NCBI RefSeq assembly: GCF_003937945.1 | Contig: NZ_RSEC01000059.1 | Coordinates: 169,422 to 233,421, forward strand | Direction: 5' to 3' | Source of the DNA: Amycolatopsis eburnea | GTDB lineage: Bacteria > Actinomycetota > Actinomycetes > Mycobacteriales > Pseudonocardiaceae | DNA: 64,000 nt | In this document: piece after piece, positions 26,256 to 35,007 of the stretch | Position numbering within the stretch: position 1 is the first letter of the stretch | Layout of the letters: the number at the start of each line of letters is the position of its first letter | Program-made: the position numbers and the translations under genes | Notes under the pieces: generated by a model | Told to the model about the DNA's origin: nothing | What the model saw: only the letters and a program-made list of their open reading frames with translations | Database searches by the model: none

Positions 26256-26645
26256 GTGATCGAGTTCGTCCTGGACGGCCGTTCGCGGGTCGCCACGTAC
26301 ATGCAGCTCGTCGTGCAGGTGAAGCAGGCACTGCGGGTCGGCCTGCTGCGCCCCGGCGACCAGCTGCCGAAGGTGCGCGACGTGGCCCAGGAGCTGGCGA
26401 TCAACCCGAACACGGTGCTCAAGGCCTATCGCGAGCTGGTCCTGGAAGGCCTGGCCGACGGACGGCCGGGGGTGGGCACGTTCGTCACGGGCGACCTGGC
26501 GGGCCCGTCGCTGGGGGCGCAGGCGCAACTGCGGGACGAGCTGGTCACGTGGCTGGAGCGAGCGGAAGCGGGGGGGATGACGCCGGACGACATCGCGGCG
26601 CTGATCGAGACGACGATGCGCGGGACTGCGGCGCCGCGCGCGTAG
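26256..26645 (+). CDS. GntR-family regulator, YtrA subfamily
   Basis: A 129-aa protein: N-terminal winged HTH (LRVGLLRPGDQLPKVRDVAQ, then NPNTVLKAYRELVLEGL) and a short helical C-terminus of about 50 aa. That short tail is the mark of the YtrA subfamily, which usually represses an ABC transporter in the same operon. An ABC ATPase and permease do follow (26794-28598). GTG start at 26256 with AGGAGG upstream. Confidence 0.87.
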   Translation: MIEFVLDGRSRVATYMQLVVQVKQALRVGLLRPGDQLPKVRDVAQELAINPNTVLKAYRELVLEGLADGRPGVGTFVTGDLAGPSLGAQAQLRDELVTWLERAEAGGMTPDDIAALIETTMRGTAAPRA

Positions 26646-26696
26646 TGGGAATCGGGATGGACTGGACGGTCAGCGCGGCAGATCCACCTCCGCGAC

Positions 26697-26749
26697 GTCA
26701 TGAAAGGGTCGTTCACCTCGCCAGACGACATGAACGCCCCTTTCATGAC
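26697..26749. repeat. 19-bp palindrome, inverted copy of the 8329 element
   Basis: Arms 26697-26715 and 26731-26749 pair with one mismatch. The reverse complement, including the loop TGTCGTCTGGCGAG, nearly equals 8329-8385. It lies between the GntR and ABC ATPase genes. It could attenuate readthrough between them. Confidence 0.7.
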
Positions 26750-26793
26750 ATCCACCGCGACCCGGCACCACCACGCAGGCTAGGGGGCTGAAG

Positions 26794-27648
26794 ATGGAGC
26801 TGGCGGTCGAAACCCGCGGACTGGGCAAGCGGTACCGTCGCACCTGGGCTCTGCGCGACTGCGACCTGACCGTCCCCGCCGGACGGATCGTCGCGCTCGT
26901 CGGCCCGAACGGCGCGGGCAAGACCACCCTCCTCCACCTCGCAGCCGGACTCCTGCGGCCGGACTCCGGCGAGGTGCGCGTGTTCGGCCACCCGCCCGCG
27001 GCCGCGCTCCCCGAAATCGGGTTCGTCGCCCAGGACACCCCGCTCTACCGCGACTTCACCGCCGCCGAGCTGATCACCATGGGTGGCAAGCTGAACCACC
27101 GCTGGGACGCCGCGGCGGCGCGGGCGCGGCTCGGCCGGGTGCCGCTGGACCGGCCGGCCGGCAAGCTCTCCGGCGGGCAGCGCGCGCAGGTCGCGCTGGC
27201 GCTCGCGCTGGCCAAGCGGCCGCGGCTGCTCCTGCTCGACGAGCCCATCGCGAGCCTGGACCCGCTGGCCCGCCGCGAGTTCCTGCGGACGCTCATGGGC
27301 GCGGTGGCCGACGACGGCACCACCGTGCTGCTGTCGTCGCACCTGCTGACCGACCTCGAACGCACCTGCGATCACCTGATCGTGCTCCAGGACGCCCGCG
27401 TCCGGCTGGCCGGGCCGGTCGACGAACTGCTCGACGCGCACCGCACGGTCGTCGGCCCGCGGGCGGGCAGCGACGACATCGACGGCGTCGCGCAGGTCAT
27501 CCGCGCCCACCACTCCGCGCGGCAGGCGACGCTGCTGGTGCGCCGCGCGGGGCCGATCGATCCACTGTGGACAGAACACGAAGTCGGCCTGGAAGACCTG
27601 GTGCTCGGGCACCTCGGCGCGGCGGAGGTGCCCGCGTGCTCTGGCTGA
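26794..27648 (+). CDS. ABC transporter ATP-binding protein
   Basis: A 284-aa ATPase: Walker A GPNGAGKTT (37-45), Q-loop in GFVAQDTPL, signature KLSGGQRAQVA, Walker B LLLLDEP, and a switch His in LLSSHLL. A DrrA/NatA/YtrB-like exporter ATPase. It partners the permease gene, which overlaps its last 13 bases. Repression by the upstream YtrA-type GntR is likely. Confidence 0.92.
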   Translation: MELAVETRGLGKRYRRTWALRDCDLTVPAGRIVALVGPNGAGKTTLLHLAAGLLRPDSGEVRVFGHPPAAALPEIGFVAQDTPLYRDFTAAELITMGGKLNHRWDAAAARARLGRVPLDRPAGKLSGGQRAQVALALALAKRPRLLLLDEPIASLDPLARREFLRTLMGAVADDGTTVLLSSHLLTDLERTCDHLIVLQDARVRLAGPVDELLDAHRTVVGPRAGSDDIDGVAQVIRAHHSARQATLLVRRAGPIDPLWTEHEVGLEDLVLGHLGAAEVPACSG

Positions 27649-28598
27649 CCTGGCGACGGCACCGCAAGCCCGCGCTGTTCGCGCTCGCGGTGCTCGGCCT
27701 GCTCGCCGCGGTCGTCGTGCCCACCGGGCTGGCGATGCGCGAAAAGTTCGACGGCTACGGCCTCGGGGCGTGCCGCGCGGCGCTGGGCACCGCGTCGATG
27801 GTCACGCAGACCGAAGCGGTGGCACGGTGCGACAGCCTCGGCCACCAGTTCCAACGGGAGTTCGGGAACCTCCAGTTCGCCGCCGTCCTGTTCGTGGTCC
27901 TCCCGGCGCTGATCGGTGTCCTCTTCGGCGCGCCGCTGGTGGCCCGCGAGGTCGAGCAGGGCACCCACCGCCTGGTCTGGACCCAGGGCGTGAGCCGGCT
28001 GCGGTGGGCGCTCACGACGTTCGGCCTGACCGGCGCCCTCACGGCAGTGCTGGCGGCCGGGTACGCACTGGGCGTGTCGTGGTGGTTCGAGCCGCTGGTC
28101 ACCGCGAGCACCGGCCGGCTCGCGTTCCTCGCGTTCGACGTCCAGGGGATCGTGCCGGTCGCGTACACGCTCTTCGCGCTCGCGCTGGGGATCTTCGCGG
28201 GCACGTACTGGCGGCGCGTGGTGCCGGCGATGGCGCTCGCGCTGGCCGGGTACGCCGTCGTCCGGATCGCGGTCGAGGTCCTCGCCCGGCCCCACTACCT
28301 GCCCGCGCAGGTGCGGACGTTCTCGCCGGACGGCACGCAGACCCCGAATCCTGCCTCAGGCGACTGGGTCCTGACCCAGAGCGTCCGCGACGGGGCCGGG
28401 CAGGTGGTCCTTCCGAAAGCCCAGATCGGCCCGTGCCCGCCCGGGCAGTGCGCGACCGACCCGGGCACCACCAACTGGCTGGAATTCCAGCCGGGGGACC
28501 GGTTCTGGACGTTCCAGGGCATCGAAGCCGGCATCTTCGCGGTACTGACGGCGGCGCTGGTCTATTTCGCGATCCGCCGCGTCCGCACCATCGCCTGA
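27636..28598 (+). CDS. ABC-2-type transporter permease
   Basis: A 320-aa membrane protein with about six helices: residues 12-30, 88-115, 137-160, 173-196, 205-225 and 296-315. There is a sizeable extracellular loop between the last two (about 230-290) with a CPPGQC pair. GTG 27636 has GGAGG upstream and overlaps the ATPase gene. The substrate is unknown; YtrA-linked exporters often act in cell-envelope stress. Confidence 0.82.
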   Translation: MLWLTWRRHRKPALFALAVLGLLAAVVVPTGLAMREKFDGYGLGACRAALGTASMVTQTEAVARCDSLGHQFQREFGNLQFAAVLFVVLPALIGVLFGAPLVAREVEQGTHRLVWTQGVSRLRWALTTFGLTGALTAVLAAGYALGVSWWFEPLVTASTGRLAFLAFDVQGIVPVAYTLFALALGIFAGTYWRRVVPAMALALAGYAVVRIAVEVLARPHYLPAQVRTFSPDGTQTPNPASGDWVLTQSVRDGAGQVVLPKAQIGPCPPGQCATDPGTTNWLEFQPGDRFWTFQGIEAGIFAVLTAALVYFAIRRVRTIA

Positions 28599-28606
28599 AC
28601 CCAGCG

Positions 28607-28629
28607 CCCCAAGGCCACATTGGGGTTTC
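28607..28629 (+). terminator. CCCCAA-N7-TTGGGG hairpin followed by TTTCT
   Basis: Six-bp arms at 28607-28612 and 28620-28625, with TTT at 28626-28628, lie nine bases past the permease stop. The preceding AGCGCCCCAA links it to the repeats at 15563 and 32170. Confidence 0.45.
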
Positions 28630-28725
28630 TCAGTAGCCGCGCTGATTGCCTCGTTGAGGTCCGGTCGGGCCCGCGTTGCCTCGGGACCGGTCGCTCCCAT
28701 CGGCGGCATCGCGGTGGGTGGTGAT

Positions 28726-28778
28726 GTCTTGAATGACTCATTCAGGTCTTCGGAGGTCCTGAATGACTCATTCAAGAC
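28726..28778. repeat. 19-bp palindrome GTCTTGAATGACTCATTCA
   Basis: Arms 28726-28744 and 28760-28778 match at 18 of 19 positions around a 15-base loop. Same architecture (19-22 bp arms, about 13-15 base loop) as the 8329 and 26697 elements, but a different sequence. Confidence 0.65.
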
Positions 28779-28990
28779 GCGAGCGCAGCCGCAGCCGACC
28801 AGACCACCGGCTCGACCGCGCTCACCCAGCCGCTACCGAGAAACCTCATCGGGGCGCTTGGCCAGCGGCGAACGGCGGTTTTGCAACGTTGCACCGACCG
28901 GGTGAGAACTCGGGGAGATGTCCACTGCGGACAGTGCGCGCATGGTGCAGTTCGGCGGCACCGGACCGCCGACCACCTCTGGCGGCTCCG

Positions 28991-29836
28991 CTAGCGCTTG
29001 ACGCCGACGATCCCCGCCACGCACTTCGCCGAGTCGGACAGCGGGGTGAGGCGGGGCCCGTCCGGCCACCATTCGTCGCACACGGCCAGGCCCGGCTCGG
29101 ATGTGGCGTTGGGCTGGACCAGCTCGAGGCCCGGCAGCATCGCTTCGATCTCGGCGCGGGTGCGGAACCGGCCGGCGCCGAGCGGGCCCTGGACCAGGAT
29201 CTGCTCGATGCGCTTGGCGATCTCGGTCAGCTCCGGCACCTCGGGGTCGAAGAAGTGCGAAAGGACCACGTACGAGCCCGGGGCGAGCGCGTCGATGTAC
29301 TCGCGCATGACGTCGACGGCGCCGTCGCCCTCGAAGTGGTGCATCGTGCCGACGTGCAGCAGGGCGACCGGCTCGGAGAAGTCGATGTGCCGCCGCACGT
29401 CGTCGTTCCCGAGCACCGCCTCCGGCTTGAAGATGTCCGCGTCGACCATGTGCGTGAAGTCGTTCTCGACGAGCAGCGCGCGGCCGTGCGCGAGGACCAC
29501 CGGGTCGTTGTCGACGTAGACGACCGTGTGGTCCTTGTCGATGCGCTGGACGATCTGGTGGGTGTTCTCCGCCGTCGGCAGGCCGGAGCCGCAGTCGAGG
29601 TACTGCCGGATGCCGGTCTGCGCGGCCAGCATCCGCAGCGCGCGGTTGTGGAAACCGCGGTTGCCGCGGGCGATGTCGACCGCTTCCGGGACCGCGGTGC
29701 GGATCTTCTCCATCACCACGCGGTCGACCTCGTAGTAGTTGTTGCCGCCGAGGAACCCGTCGTAGATCCGCGCGATGCTCGGCCGGTCGGGATCGACTCC
29801 CACCGGCTTCTGGCTCGGGGACAGGGTCTCGGACAT
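28991..29836 (-). CDS. SAM-dependent methyltransferase, DUF574 family
   Basis: A 281-aa Rossmann methyltransferase. The N-terminus PSIARIYDGFLGGNNYYEVD is the hallmark of the actinobacterial DUF574 (S-adenosyl methyltransferase) family; the SAM motif reads YLDCGSGLPTAENTH, and the motif 2 Asp is in VYVDNDPVVL. Substrates are unknown; family genes are abundant in streptomycetes. The ATG at 29836 has GAGG eight bases upstream. It is followed (upstream on the minus strand) by a small conserved-looking gene at 29914. Confidence 0.87.
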   Translation of the reverse strand: MSETLSPSQKPVGVDPDRPSIARIYDGFLGGNNYYEVDRVVMEKIRTAVPEAVDIARGNRGFHNRALRMLAAQTGIRQYLDCGSGLPTAENTHQIVQRIDKDHTVVYVDNDPVVLAHGRALLVENDFTHMVDADIFKPEAVLGNDDVRRHIDFSEPVALLHVGTMHHFEGDGAVDVMREYIDALAPGSYVVLSHFFDPEVPELTEIAKRIEQILVQGPLGAGRFRTRAEIEAMLPGLELVQPNATSEPGLAVCDEWWPDGPRLTPLSDSAKCVAGIVGVKR

Positions 29837-29913
29837 GGCGACCTCGCAGGACTTCGGCGGGCGGCGGTGCGCCACCCAGCGTAGTAGGTCGCGTCCGGGG
29901 GGTGAAGGCGAGG

Positions 29914-30147
29914 TCAGCCGCTCGGGCGCAGCCGCTGGTCCGGGATGTCGTCGCGGGTGCGCTCGGCGCGTTCGCGGCGCAGCCGTTCGAGGTGCTGCTC
30001 GATCCGGCGGTCGAGGTCGCGCGCGGCCTCGGACAGTTCCGTCAGGTCGCGACGGGACCACGGGTGGCCGATCGCCCCCGTGTCCACTTCGTCCCCTGCC
30101 CTGTCCACTTCCGGTACCTCCCGCGTCCGTTCGGTCCGCCCGCTCAC
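29914..30147 (-). CDS. small charged hypothetical protein, 77 aa
   Basis: A highly charged, probably helical C-terminal region (LTELSEAARDLDRRIEQHLE). No family recognised. GTG start at 30147. Same strand as the methyltransferase gene downstream, 77 bases away. The amino-acid composition is plausible for a real small protein, but an ORF by chance cannot be excluded. Confidence 0.45.
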   Translation of the reverse strand: MSGRTERTREVPEVDRAGDEVDTGAIGHPWSRRDLTELSEAARDLDRRIEQHLERLRRERAERTRDDIPDQRLRPSG

Positions 30148-30306
30148 CGGCGTTACTGCCCCAACGGAGGCCGGTCAAAACACCGGCGGTGGTGACGTCG
30201 GGCACGTGTGCCGCCGTCCGGTGGACCGCGCGCGGATTTCCTGGTGCCAATTCTGACCAGGTGGTAGAAATTCTGCAGAGTCCACCGTGACCTGGAGGAG
30301 CTGGGG

Positions 30307-31041
30307 ATGAGCGACCTTTCCGTGCAGCTGTACTCGGTCCGCGACGCCTTCGCGGCCGATCCCGCCGACACCCTGCGGCGGCTCGCCGCGATCGGCTTCA
30401 CGCAGGTGGAGCCGTACGGAGTAGTCGAAAACGCCGAAGCCCTGCGAGCCGGGCTGCCCGCCAACGGCCTGACCGCGCCGACCGCGCACGCGCGCCTGCT
30501 GGGCGCCGACCAGGCCGCGGTCTTCGCCGCGGCCGCCGAGCTGGGCATCGGCCTGGTCATCGACCCGCTGGTGAAGCCCGAGCAGTGGCAGGACCCGGCC
30601 GACATCGCGGCGACGGCGGACGCGCTCAACGCCGCGGCCAAGCTCGCCGCCGAGCACGGCGTGCGCGTGGGCTACCACAACCACTGGTGGGAGCTCGAGT
30701 CCCGGATCGGCGGCCGCAGCGCGTTCGAGGTCCTCGCCGACCAGCTCGACCCGGCCGTCGCGCTGGAGGTCGACACCTACTGGGCCACCGCAGGCGGGGA
30801 GGACGCGCCCGCCCTGCTGCGGCGGCTCGGCGACCGGGTCCGCGCGATCCACGTCAAGGACGGCGGCCTCGCCACCGATGCCACCGGCCAGGTCCCAGCC
30901 GGCCAGGGCCGGGTGCCGATCGCCGACGTGCTGGCCGCCGCGCCGGACGCGCTGCGCGTGATCGAATTCGACGCCTACGACGGCGACCTGTTCGCCGCCG
31001 TCGCCGCCAGCCACGCCTTCCTGACCGGCGCGGGCCGGTGA
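30307..31041 (+). CDS. sugar phosphate isomerase/epimerase (AP endonuclease 2-like TIM barrel)
   Basis: A 244-aa xylose-isomerase-like TIM barrel. Metal and substrate motifs are visible as YHNHWWELE, ALEVDTYWATAGG and IHVKDGG, matching the myo-inosose dehydratase/hydroxypyruvate isomerase-like group. ATG 30307 has GGAGGAG upstream. Overlaps the oxidoreductase gene by four bases. The pair probably catabolises a sugar or cyclitol. Confidence 0.87.
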   Translation: MSDLSVQLYSVRDAFAADPADTLRRLAAIGFTQVEPYGVVENAEALRAGLPANGLTAPTAHARLLGADQAAVFAAAAELGIGLVIDPLVKPEQWQDPADIAATADALNAAAKLAAEHGVRVGYHNHWWELESRIGGRSAFEVLADQLDPAVALEVDTYWATAGGEDAPALLRRLGDRVRAIHVKDGGLATDATGQVPAGQGRVPIADVLAAAPDALRVIEFDAYDGDLFAAVAASHAFLTGAGR

Positions 31042-32138
31042 CCGGCGGCCCGGTCGGCGTCGGGTTCGTCGGCGCCGGCGTCATCAGCGGTACCTACCTC
31101 GAGAACCTCACGAGCTTCCCGGACGTCCGCGTGCTGCGGATCGCTGACCTCGACACCGGGCGCGCGGCGGCGCGCGCGGCCGAGTACGGCGTGCCGCGGT
31201 CGGGCACGGTGGCCGAGCTGCTCGCCGACCCGGACGTCGAGCTGGTGGTCAACCTGACCGTCCCGGTCGCGCACGTCGAGGTCGGGCTCGCCGCCCTCGA
31301 AGCGGGCAAGCACGTCTGGGCGGAGAAGCCCCTCGCCCTCGACCGCCAGACCGGGCGCAAGCTCCTCGATCGGGCACGGGAGAAGAACCTGCGCGTCGCC
31401 AGCGCGCCCGACACGGTCCTCGGCGCCGCGCTGCAGACCGCGCGCCGGGCCGTCGACGGCGGCCGGATCGGCCGTCCCCTGACCGCGCTGGCGCTGTTCC
31501 AGGTACCCGGCCCGGAAGTGTGGCACCCGGCGCCGGAGTTCTACTACCAGCCGGGCGGCGGGCCGCTGCTCGACATGGGCCCGTACTACCTGACGGCGCT
31601 GGTGCACCTGCTCGGCCCGGTCCGGCGCGTCACCGGGGCCGGCGGCCGGGCGCGCGACACCCGCGTCGTCGGGTCCGGGCCGCGGGCGGGGACGGAGTTC
31701 CCGGTGCTGGTGCCGACCACGGTCACCGCGCTCGTGGAGTTCGAGCGCGGGTCCGCCCAGCTGGTGCTGAGCTTCGACTCGGCGCTCAAGCGGGCCGGGC
31801 TGGTCGAGCTGACCGGCACGCTCGGCACGGCCGTCCTGCCCGACCCCAACCGGTTCGACGAGCCGACCCGGCTGCACCTGCTCGGGCACGAGGAGCCGGA
31901 AGAGCTGGCGGCGGCCGGGCACCCGGCGTCCCGCGGCACCGGCGCGCTGGAGCTGGCGCGGGCGATCCGGGCCGGGGTGCCCGAACGCGCGTCCGGCGAG
32001 CTGGCCTACCACGTGCTCGACACGATGCTGGCCATCGACGAGTCGATGACCCGCGGGCAGAGCGTGGAGGTCGAGAGCACCGTCGAGGTCCCGCCGCCGC
32101 TGCCGCCGGGCTGGGACCCGTACGCGAAGACCCTCTAG
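31038..32138 (+). CDS. Gfo/Idh/MocA-family oxidoreductase
   Basis: A 366-aa NAD(P)-dependent sugar dehydrogenase. Rossmann motif GFVGAGVISG, and EKPLALD with the conserved Lys. C-terminal beta-sheet domain with PGGGPLLDMGPYYLTALVHL. GTG 31038 overlaps the isomerase stop (GTGA), so the two are coupled. Together they form a typical two-gene module for oxidising and isomerising a sugar or inositol-like compound. Confidence 0.9.
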   Translation: MTGGPVGVGFVGAGVISGTYLENLTSFPDVRVLRIADLDTGRAAARAAEYGVPRSGTVAELLADPDVELVVNLTVPVAHVEVGLAALEAGKHVWAEKPLALDRQTGRKLLDRAREKNLRVASAPDTVLGAALQTARRAVDGGRIGRPLTALALFQVPGPEVWHPAPEFYYQPGGGPLLDMGPYYLTALVHLLGPVRRVTGAGGRARDTRVVGSGPRAGTEFPVLVPTTVTALVEFERGSAQLVLSFDSALKRAGLVELTGTLGTAVLPDPNRFDEPTRLHLLGHEEPEELAAAGHPASRGTGALELARAIRAGVPERASGELAYHVLDTMLAIDESMTRGQSVEVESTVEVPPPLPPGWDPYAKTL

Positions 32139-32169
32139 CGTCGCGCCGTTGCAGCGGATGCCGCGACCA

Positions 32170-32311
32170 AGCGCCCCAAGGCGGCCTTCGGTGCTCCGCC
32201 CATGCCCCTACCGCCACCCTCAATGGAGGCGCTTCGCGCCGCAATGCTGAATCAACGCACCCAAGGCGGCCTTCGGTGCGCAAGACGCAACCAAGGCCAC
32301 CTTGGGGCGCT
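32170..32311. repeat. AGCGCCCCAAGG ... CCTTGGGGCGCT composite inverted repeat
   Basis: Outer arms 32170-32181 and 32300-32311 are 12 bp and perfect. Inside, AAGGCGGCCTTCGGTGC is present twice, near 32178 and 32261. It sits between two convergent genes (Gfo/Idh and TetR). Related to the repeats at 15563 and 28603 by the shared AGCGCCCCAA. Confidence 0.65.
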
Positions 32312-32323
32312 CGATGCTGGACG

Positions 32324-32911
32324 CTAGAACGGGACGGTGAGCAGGTTCTGCAGGTAGAAGCGCAGCGAGCCGACCAGGTCCACCTCGCCGGGCACGGTCA
32401 GCCACTGCACCTGGAGGCCGTCCATCAGCGCGATGAACGTCAGCGCGGCCAGCCCGGGGTCGACACCCGCCCGCAGCTGGCCGCGCGCCGCCAGCACCTC
32501 GAACGACTCGTGCACGCCTTCGCGGGCGGCGCGGTAGTGGCGCTGGAAGTAGTCGTGCGCGGGGTGGTCCGGCGCGACCGCCTCGGCGGCCAGCCGCGAG
32601 TAGAGGTCGACGATCCCGGGGTGGCGGACGTTGTGCTCGGCGAGGGCGACGAAGTGGCGCAGGACCTCCAGCCCGGCCTCGACTCCCAGCTGCTCGCGCT
32701 CGGAGTCGTCGGCGTCCCGGCGTTCGAGCACCGCGGCGAGCAGCGCTTCCTTGGTGGGGAAGTGGTAGAGGAGGCCGGCGTGCGAAATGCCGACGCGCTT
32801 GGCGATCTCGCGCAGCGACGAGCCGTGGTAGCCGAGTTCGCCGTACGCCGCGGCGGCCGCCGTGATGATGTCCTCGCGGCGGATGCGGCCCTTCAGGTAG
32901 CCCCCGGTCAC
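32324..32911 (-). CDS. TetR-family transcriptional regulator
   Basis: A 195-aa protein: HTH at residues 15-60 (YGELGYHGSSLREIAKRVGI) and a BetI-like C-terminal ligand domain. GTG start at 32911. Divergent from the DeoR/MFS operon. A large inverted repeat lies between. Confidence 0.85.
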   Translation of the reverse strand: MTGGYLKGRIRREDIITAAAAAYGELGYHGSSLREIAKRVGISHAGLLYHFPTKEALLAAVLERRDADDSEREQLGVEAGLEVLRHFVALAEHNVRHPGIVDLYSRLAAEAVAPDHPAHDYFQRHYRAAREGVHESFEVLAARGQLRAGVDPGLAALTFIALMDGLQVQWLTVPGEVDLVGSLRFYLQNLLTVPF

Positions 32912-32964
32912 GGGGTCGCGGTGGTCTCGGCGGCGTGCACGGCACCATCATGCCGCAGCGGTCT

Positions 32965-33008
32965 TTCGCACAAACGACGTGAGTGTCCGAACAAATCAGT
33001 TGTGCGAA
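32965..33008. promoter_or_regulatory. TTCGCACAA-N26-TTGTGCGAA inverted repeat
   Basis: Nine-bp perfect arms at 32965-32973 and 33000-33008 lie between the divergent TetR and DeoR genes, 27 bases before the DeoR start. The spacing of about 3.3 helical turns would suit a tetramer or two dimers. Either protein could be the binder. Confidence 0.5.
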
Positions 33009-33034
33009 CGGGCAGGGCTTGCGAGCATCACGGG

Positions 33035-33817
33035 GTGAAGAGCGCGGAACGGCACCGGGTGATCGTGGAGCGGCTTCGCGACGCCGACCAAGTGGGCGTC
33101 GCCGAGCTGGCCGCGGCCACCGGCGCGTCGGAGATGACAGTCCGCCGCGACCTGGACAACCTGGCTTCGCGCGGCGTGCTGCGGCGGGTGCACGGCGGTG
33201 CGGTTCCGGCGTTCCCATCCGGCGTCGAACCCCCGTTCGCGGCCCGGGCCACGGCGGCCGTCGAGGCGAAGCGGGCCATCGCGGCCGCGGCGGCCGAGCT
33301 GATCCGCGACGGCGAGACGATCGTCCTCGACAGCGGCACGACGGCGCTGGAACTCGCGCGCCTGCTGCGCGACCGGCCGGTGACGGTGCTGCCGTTGTCC
33401 CTGCACGCGGTCCGCGAGCTGGCCGACGCGCCCGAAGTCCGCCTGCTGCTGCCCGGCGGCGAACCGCGGCCGGGGGAGCAGGCCCTGGTCGGCCCGCTGA
33501 CGCTGGCGTCGCTGCGCGCGCTGCGGTTCGACGTGGCGGTGCTGAGCCCGTGCGCGTTCGGCGTCGAGGAAGGCCTGACGGCGTTCGACCTCGACGACGC
33601 GGAGGTCAAGCGGCAGGCGCTGGCGGTGTCGGCGCGGTCGATCGTGCTCGCCGACAGCGCCAAGTGGGGCCGCGCCGCGCTCGCCCACGTCTGCCCCGCC
33701 GAGCGCCCGGACGTCGTGGTCACCGACCCGGGCGCCCCCGAAGACCAGCGCGCGGCGCTGACCGAACGCGGCGTGCTGGTGCACGTCGCCGTCCCCACGA
33801 CCACGGAGAGCCGATGA
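33035..33817 (+). CDS. DeoR/GlpR-family transcriptional regulator
   Basis: A 260-aa repressor. N-terminal HTH (VGVAELAAATGASEMTVRRD) and a C-terminal sugar-phosphate sensor domain with the DSGTTALELAR motif. GTG start at 33035. It overlaps the MFS gene by four bases (ATGA), so they share an operon. The ligand is probably a phosphorylated sugar or nucleoside (family inference). Confidence 0.88.
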   Translation: MKSAERHRVIVERLRDADQVGVAELAAATGASEMTVRRDLDNLASRGVLRRVHGGAVPAFPSGVEPPFAARATAAVEAKRAIAAAAAELIRDGETIVLDSGTTALELARLLRDRPVTVLPLSLHAVRELADAPEVRLLLPGGEPRPGEQALVGPLTLASLRALRFDVAVLSPCAFGVEEGLTAFDLDDAEVKRQALAVSARSIVLADSAKWGRAALAHVCPAERPDVVVTDPGAPEDQRAALTERGVLVHVAVPTTTESR

Positions 33818-35007
33818 CGACCGCCCCGCCCCGCCCGCGCGCCGCCCGGTTCGCGACCTTCATGTTCTTCGGCCTCAACGGGTTCGGGATGGGCATGTGG
33901 GTGGTGCACATCCCGAACGTCGAGCGCGCGACCGGCATTTCGCACAGCACGCTGGGCGCGCTGCTGCTCGTGCTCGGCGGCGCCGCCTTCGCCGGCATGC
34001 AGGTGTCCGGCCCGCTCGTCGACAAGCTCGGCCACCGGCGGCTCGTGCCCGCCGCGGGGGTGTTCCTCGGCCTGGCGCTGTGCGCGCCCGGGTTCGCGGA
34101 TTCCTGGTGGACGCTGGGCATCGCCCTCGCGCTGTTCGGCTTCGGCAACGGCGCCATCGACGTCGGGATGAACGCGCACGCGGTCGTCGTCGAGCGGGCC
34201 TACCCGCGCCCGATCATGGCGGCCTTCCACGCGATGTGGTCCATCGGCGGCGCGATCGCCGCGGTCATCGGCGCCGCGACGCTCGGCGCGGGCGTGCCCA
34301 CCGGCGTCACGCTCACCGCCACCGGCGTGCTGTGCGTCGTGCTTTCCCTGGTGTCCGCGCGGTTCCTGATGGAACCGTCCGAGGCGCCAGCCGCCGTCGC
34401 GGAGGAGCCGGACGCCGCGCCGGCCCGCCGCCGCACCCCGGGTCGCGTGGTCTGGCTGCTCGGCCTGCTGGCGCTCGCGCTGATGCTGTCCGAAGGCGTC
34501 GCGAACGACTGGGCCGCGCTGCACATGGAAAAGGTGCTCGGCACGTCGGCCTCGACGGCGGCGTTCGCGTACGGCGCCTTCGCCGTGGCCATGACGACCG
34601 GCCGCTTCCTCACCGACCGCGTCGCGGCCTGGGCGGGCCCGGCGGCGATCGTCCGCTACGGCGCCGCGCTCGCCGCGGTCGGCCTGACGATCGCCGCGGC
34701 GGCGCCGTGGGTCCCGGTCTCCCTGGTCGGCTGGGCGCTGTTCGGCCTCGGCCTCTCGGGCGGCGTCCCGCAGCTGTTCACGGCGGCGGGCAACCTGGAC
34801 ACCCGCGCGTCCGGCGCGCTGATGGCCCGGGTGGTCGGCCTCGGCTACGTCGGCCTGCTGGCCGGCCCGGCGGTGATCGGCGGCCTGACGCACTGGCTGC
34901 CGCTGAACGTCACGTTCGCGCTGCCGGTGGTCCTGTGCGTGCTGGCGGCGCTGTCCGCCGGGGTGCTGAGCCCGAAGCCGGACCCGGTGGAGCAGCCCGT
35001 CGGTTAG
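33814..35007 (+). CDS. MFS transporter
   Basis: A 397-aa permease with twelve helices. The signature loop between helices 2 and 3 reads DKLGHRR. The N-terminus FMFFGLNGFGMGMWVVHIPN and an FHAMWSIGGAIAA segment resemble the sugar/fucose-permease-like MFS group. Coupled to a DeoR gene, suggesting uptake or efflux of the sugar sensed by DeoR. Its stop overlaps the convergent CDF gene by four bases. Confidence 0.87.
   Translation: MTTAPPRPRAARFATFMFFGLNGFGMGMWVVHIPNVERATGISHSTLGALLLVLGGAAFAGMQVSGPLVDKLGHRRLVPAAGVFLGLALCAPGFADSWWTLGIALALFGFGNGAIDVGMNAHAVVVERAYPRPIMAAFHAMWSIGGAIAAVIGAATLGAGVPTGVTLTATGVLCVVLSLVSARFLMEPSEAPAAVAEEPDAAPARRRTPGRVVWLLGLLALALMLSEGVANDWAALHMEKVLGTSASTAAFAYGAFAVAMTTGRFLTDRVAAWAGPAAIVRYGAALAAVGLTIAAAAPWVPVSLVGWALFGLGLSGGVPQLFTAAGNLDTRASGALMARVVGLGYVGLLAGPAVIGGLTHWLPLNVTFALPVVLCVLAALSAGVLSPKPDPVEQPVG

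Larger units (their letters stand above)
28599..28990. other. intergenic region with two inverted repeats, no gene
   Basis: 392 bases between the permease and the convergent methyltransferase. No coding sequence is supported. It holds a terminator-like CCCCAA/TTGGGG hairpin at 28607-28629 and a long palindrome at 28726-28778, both listed. Confidence 0.6.
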
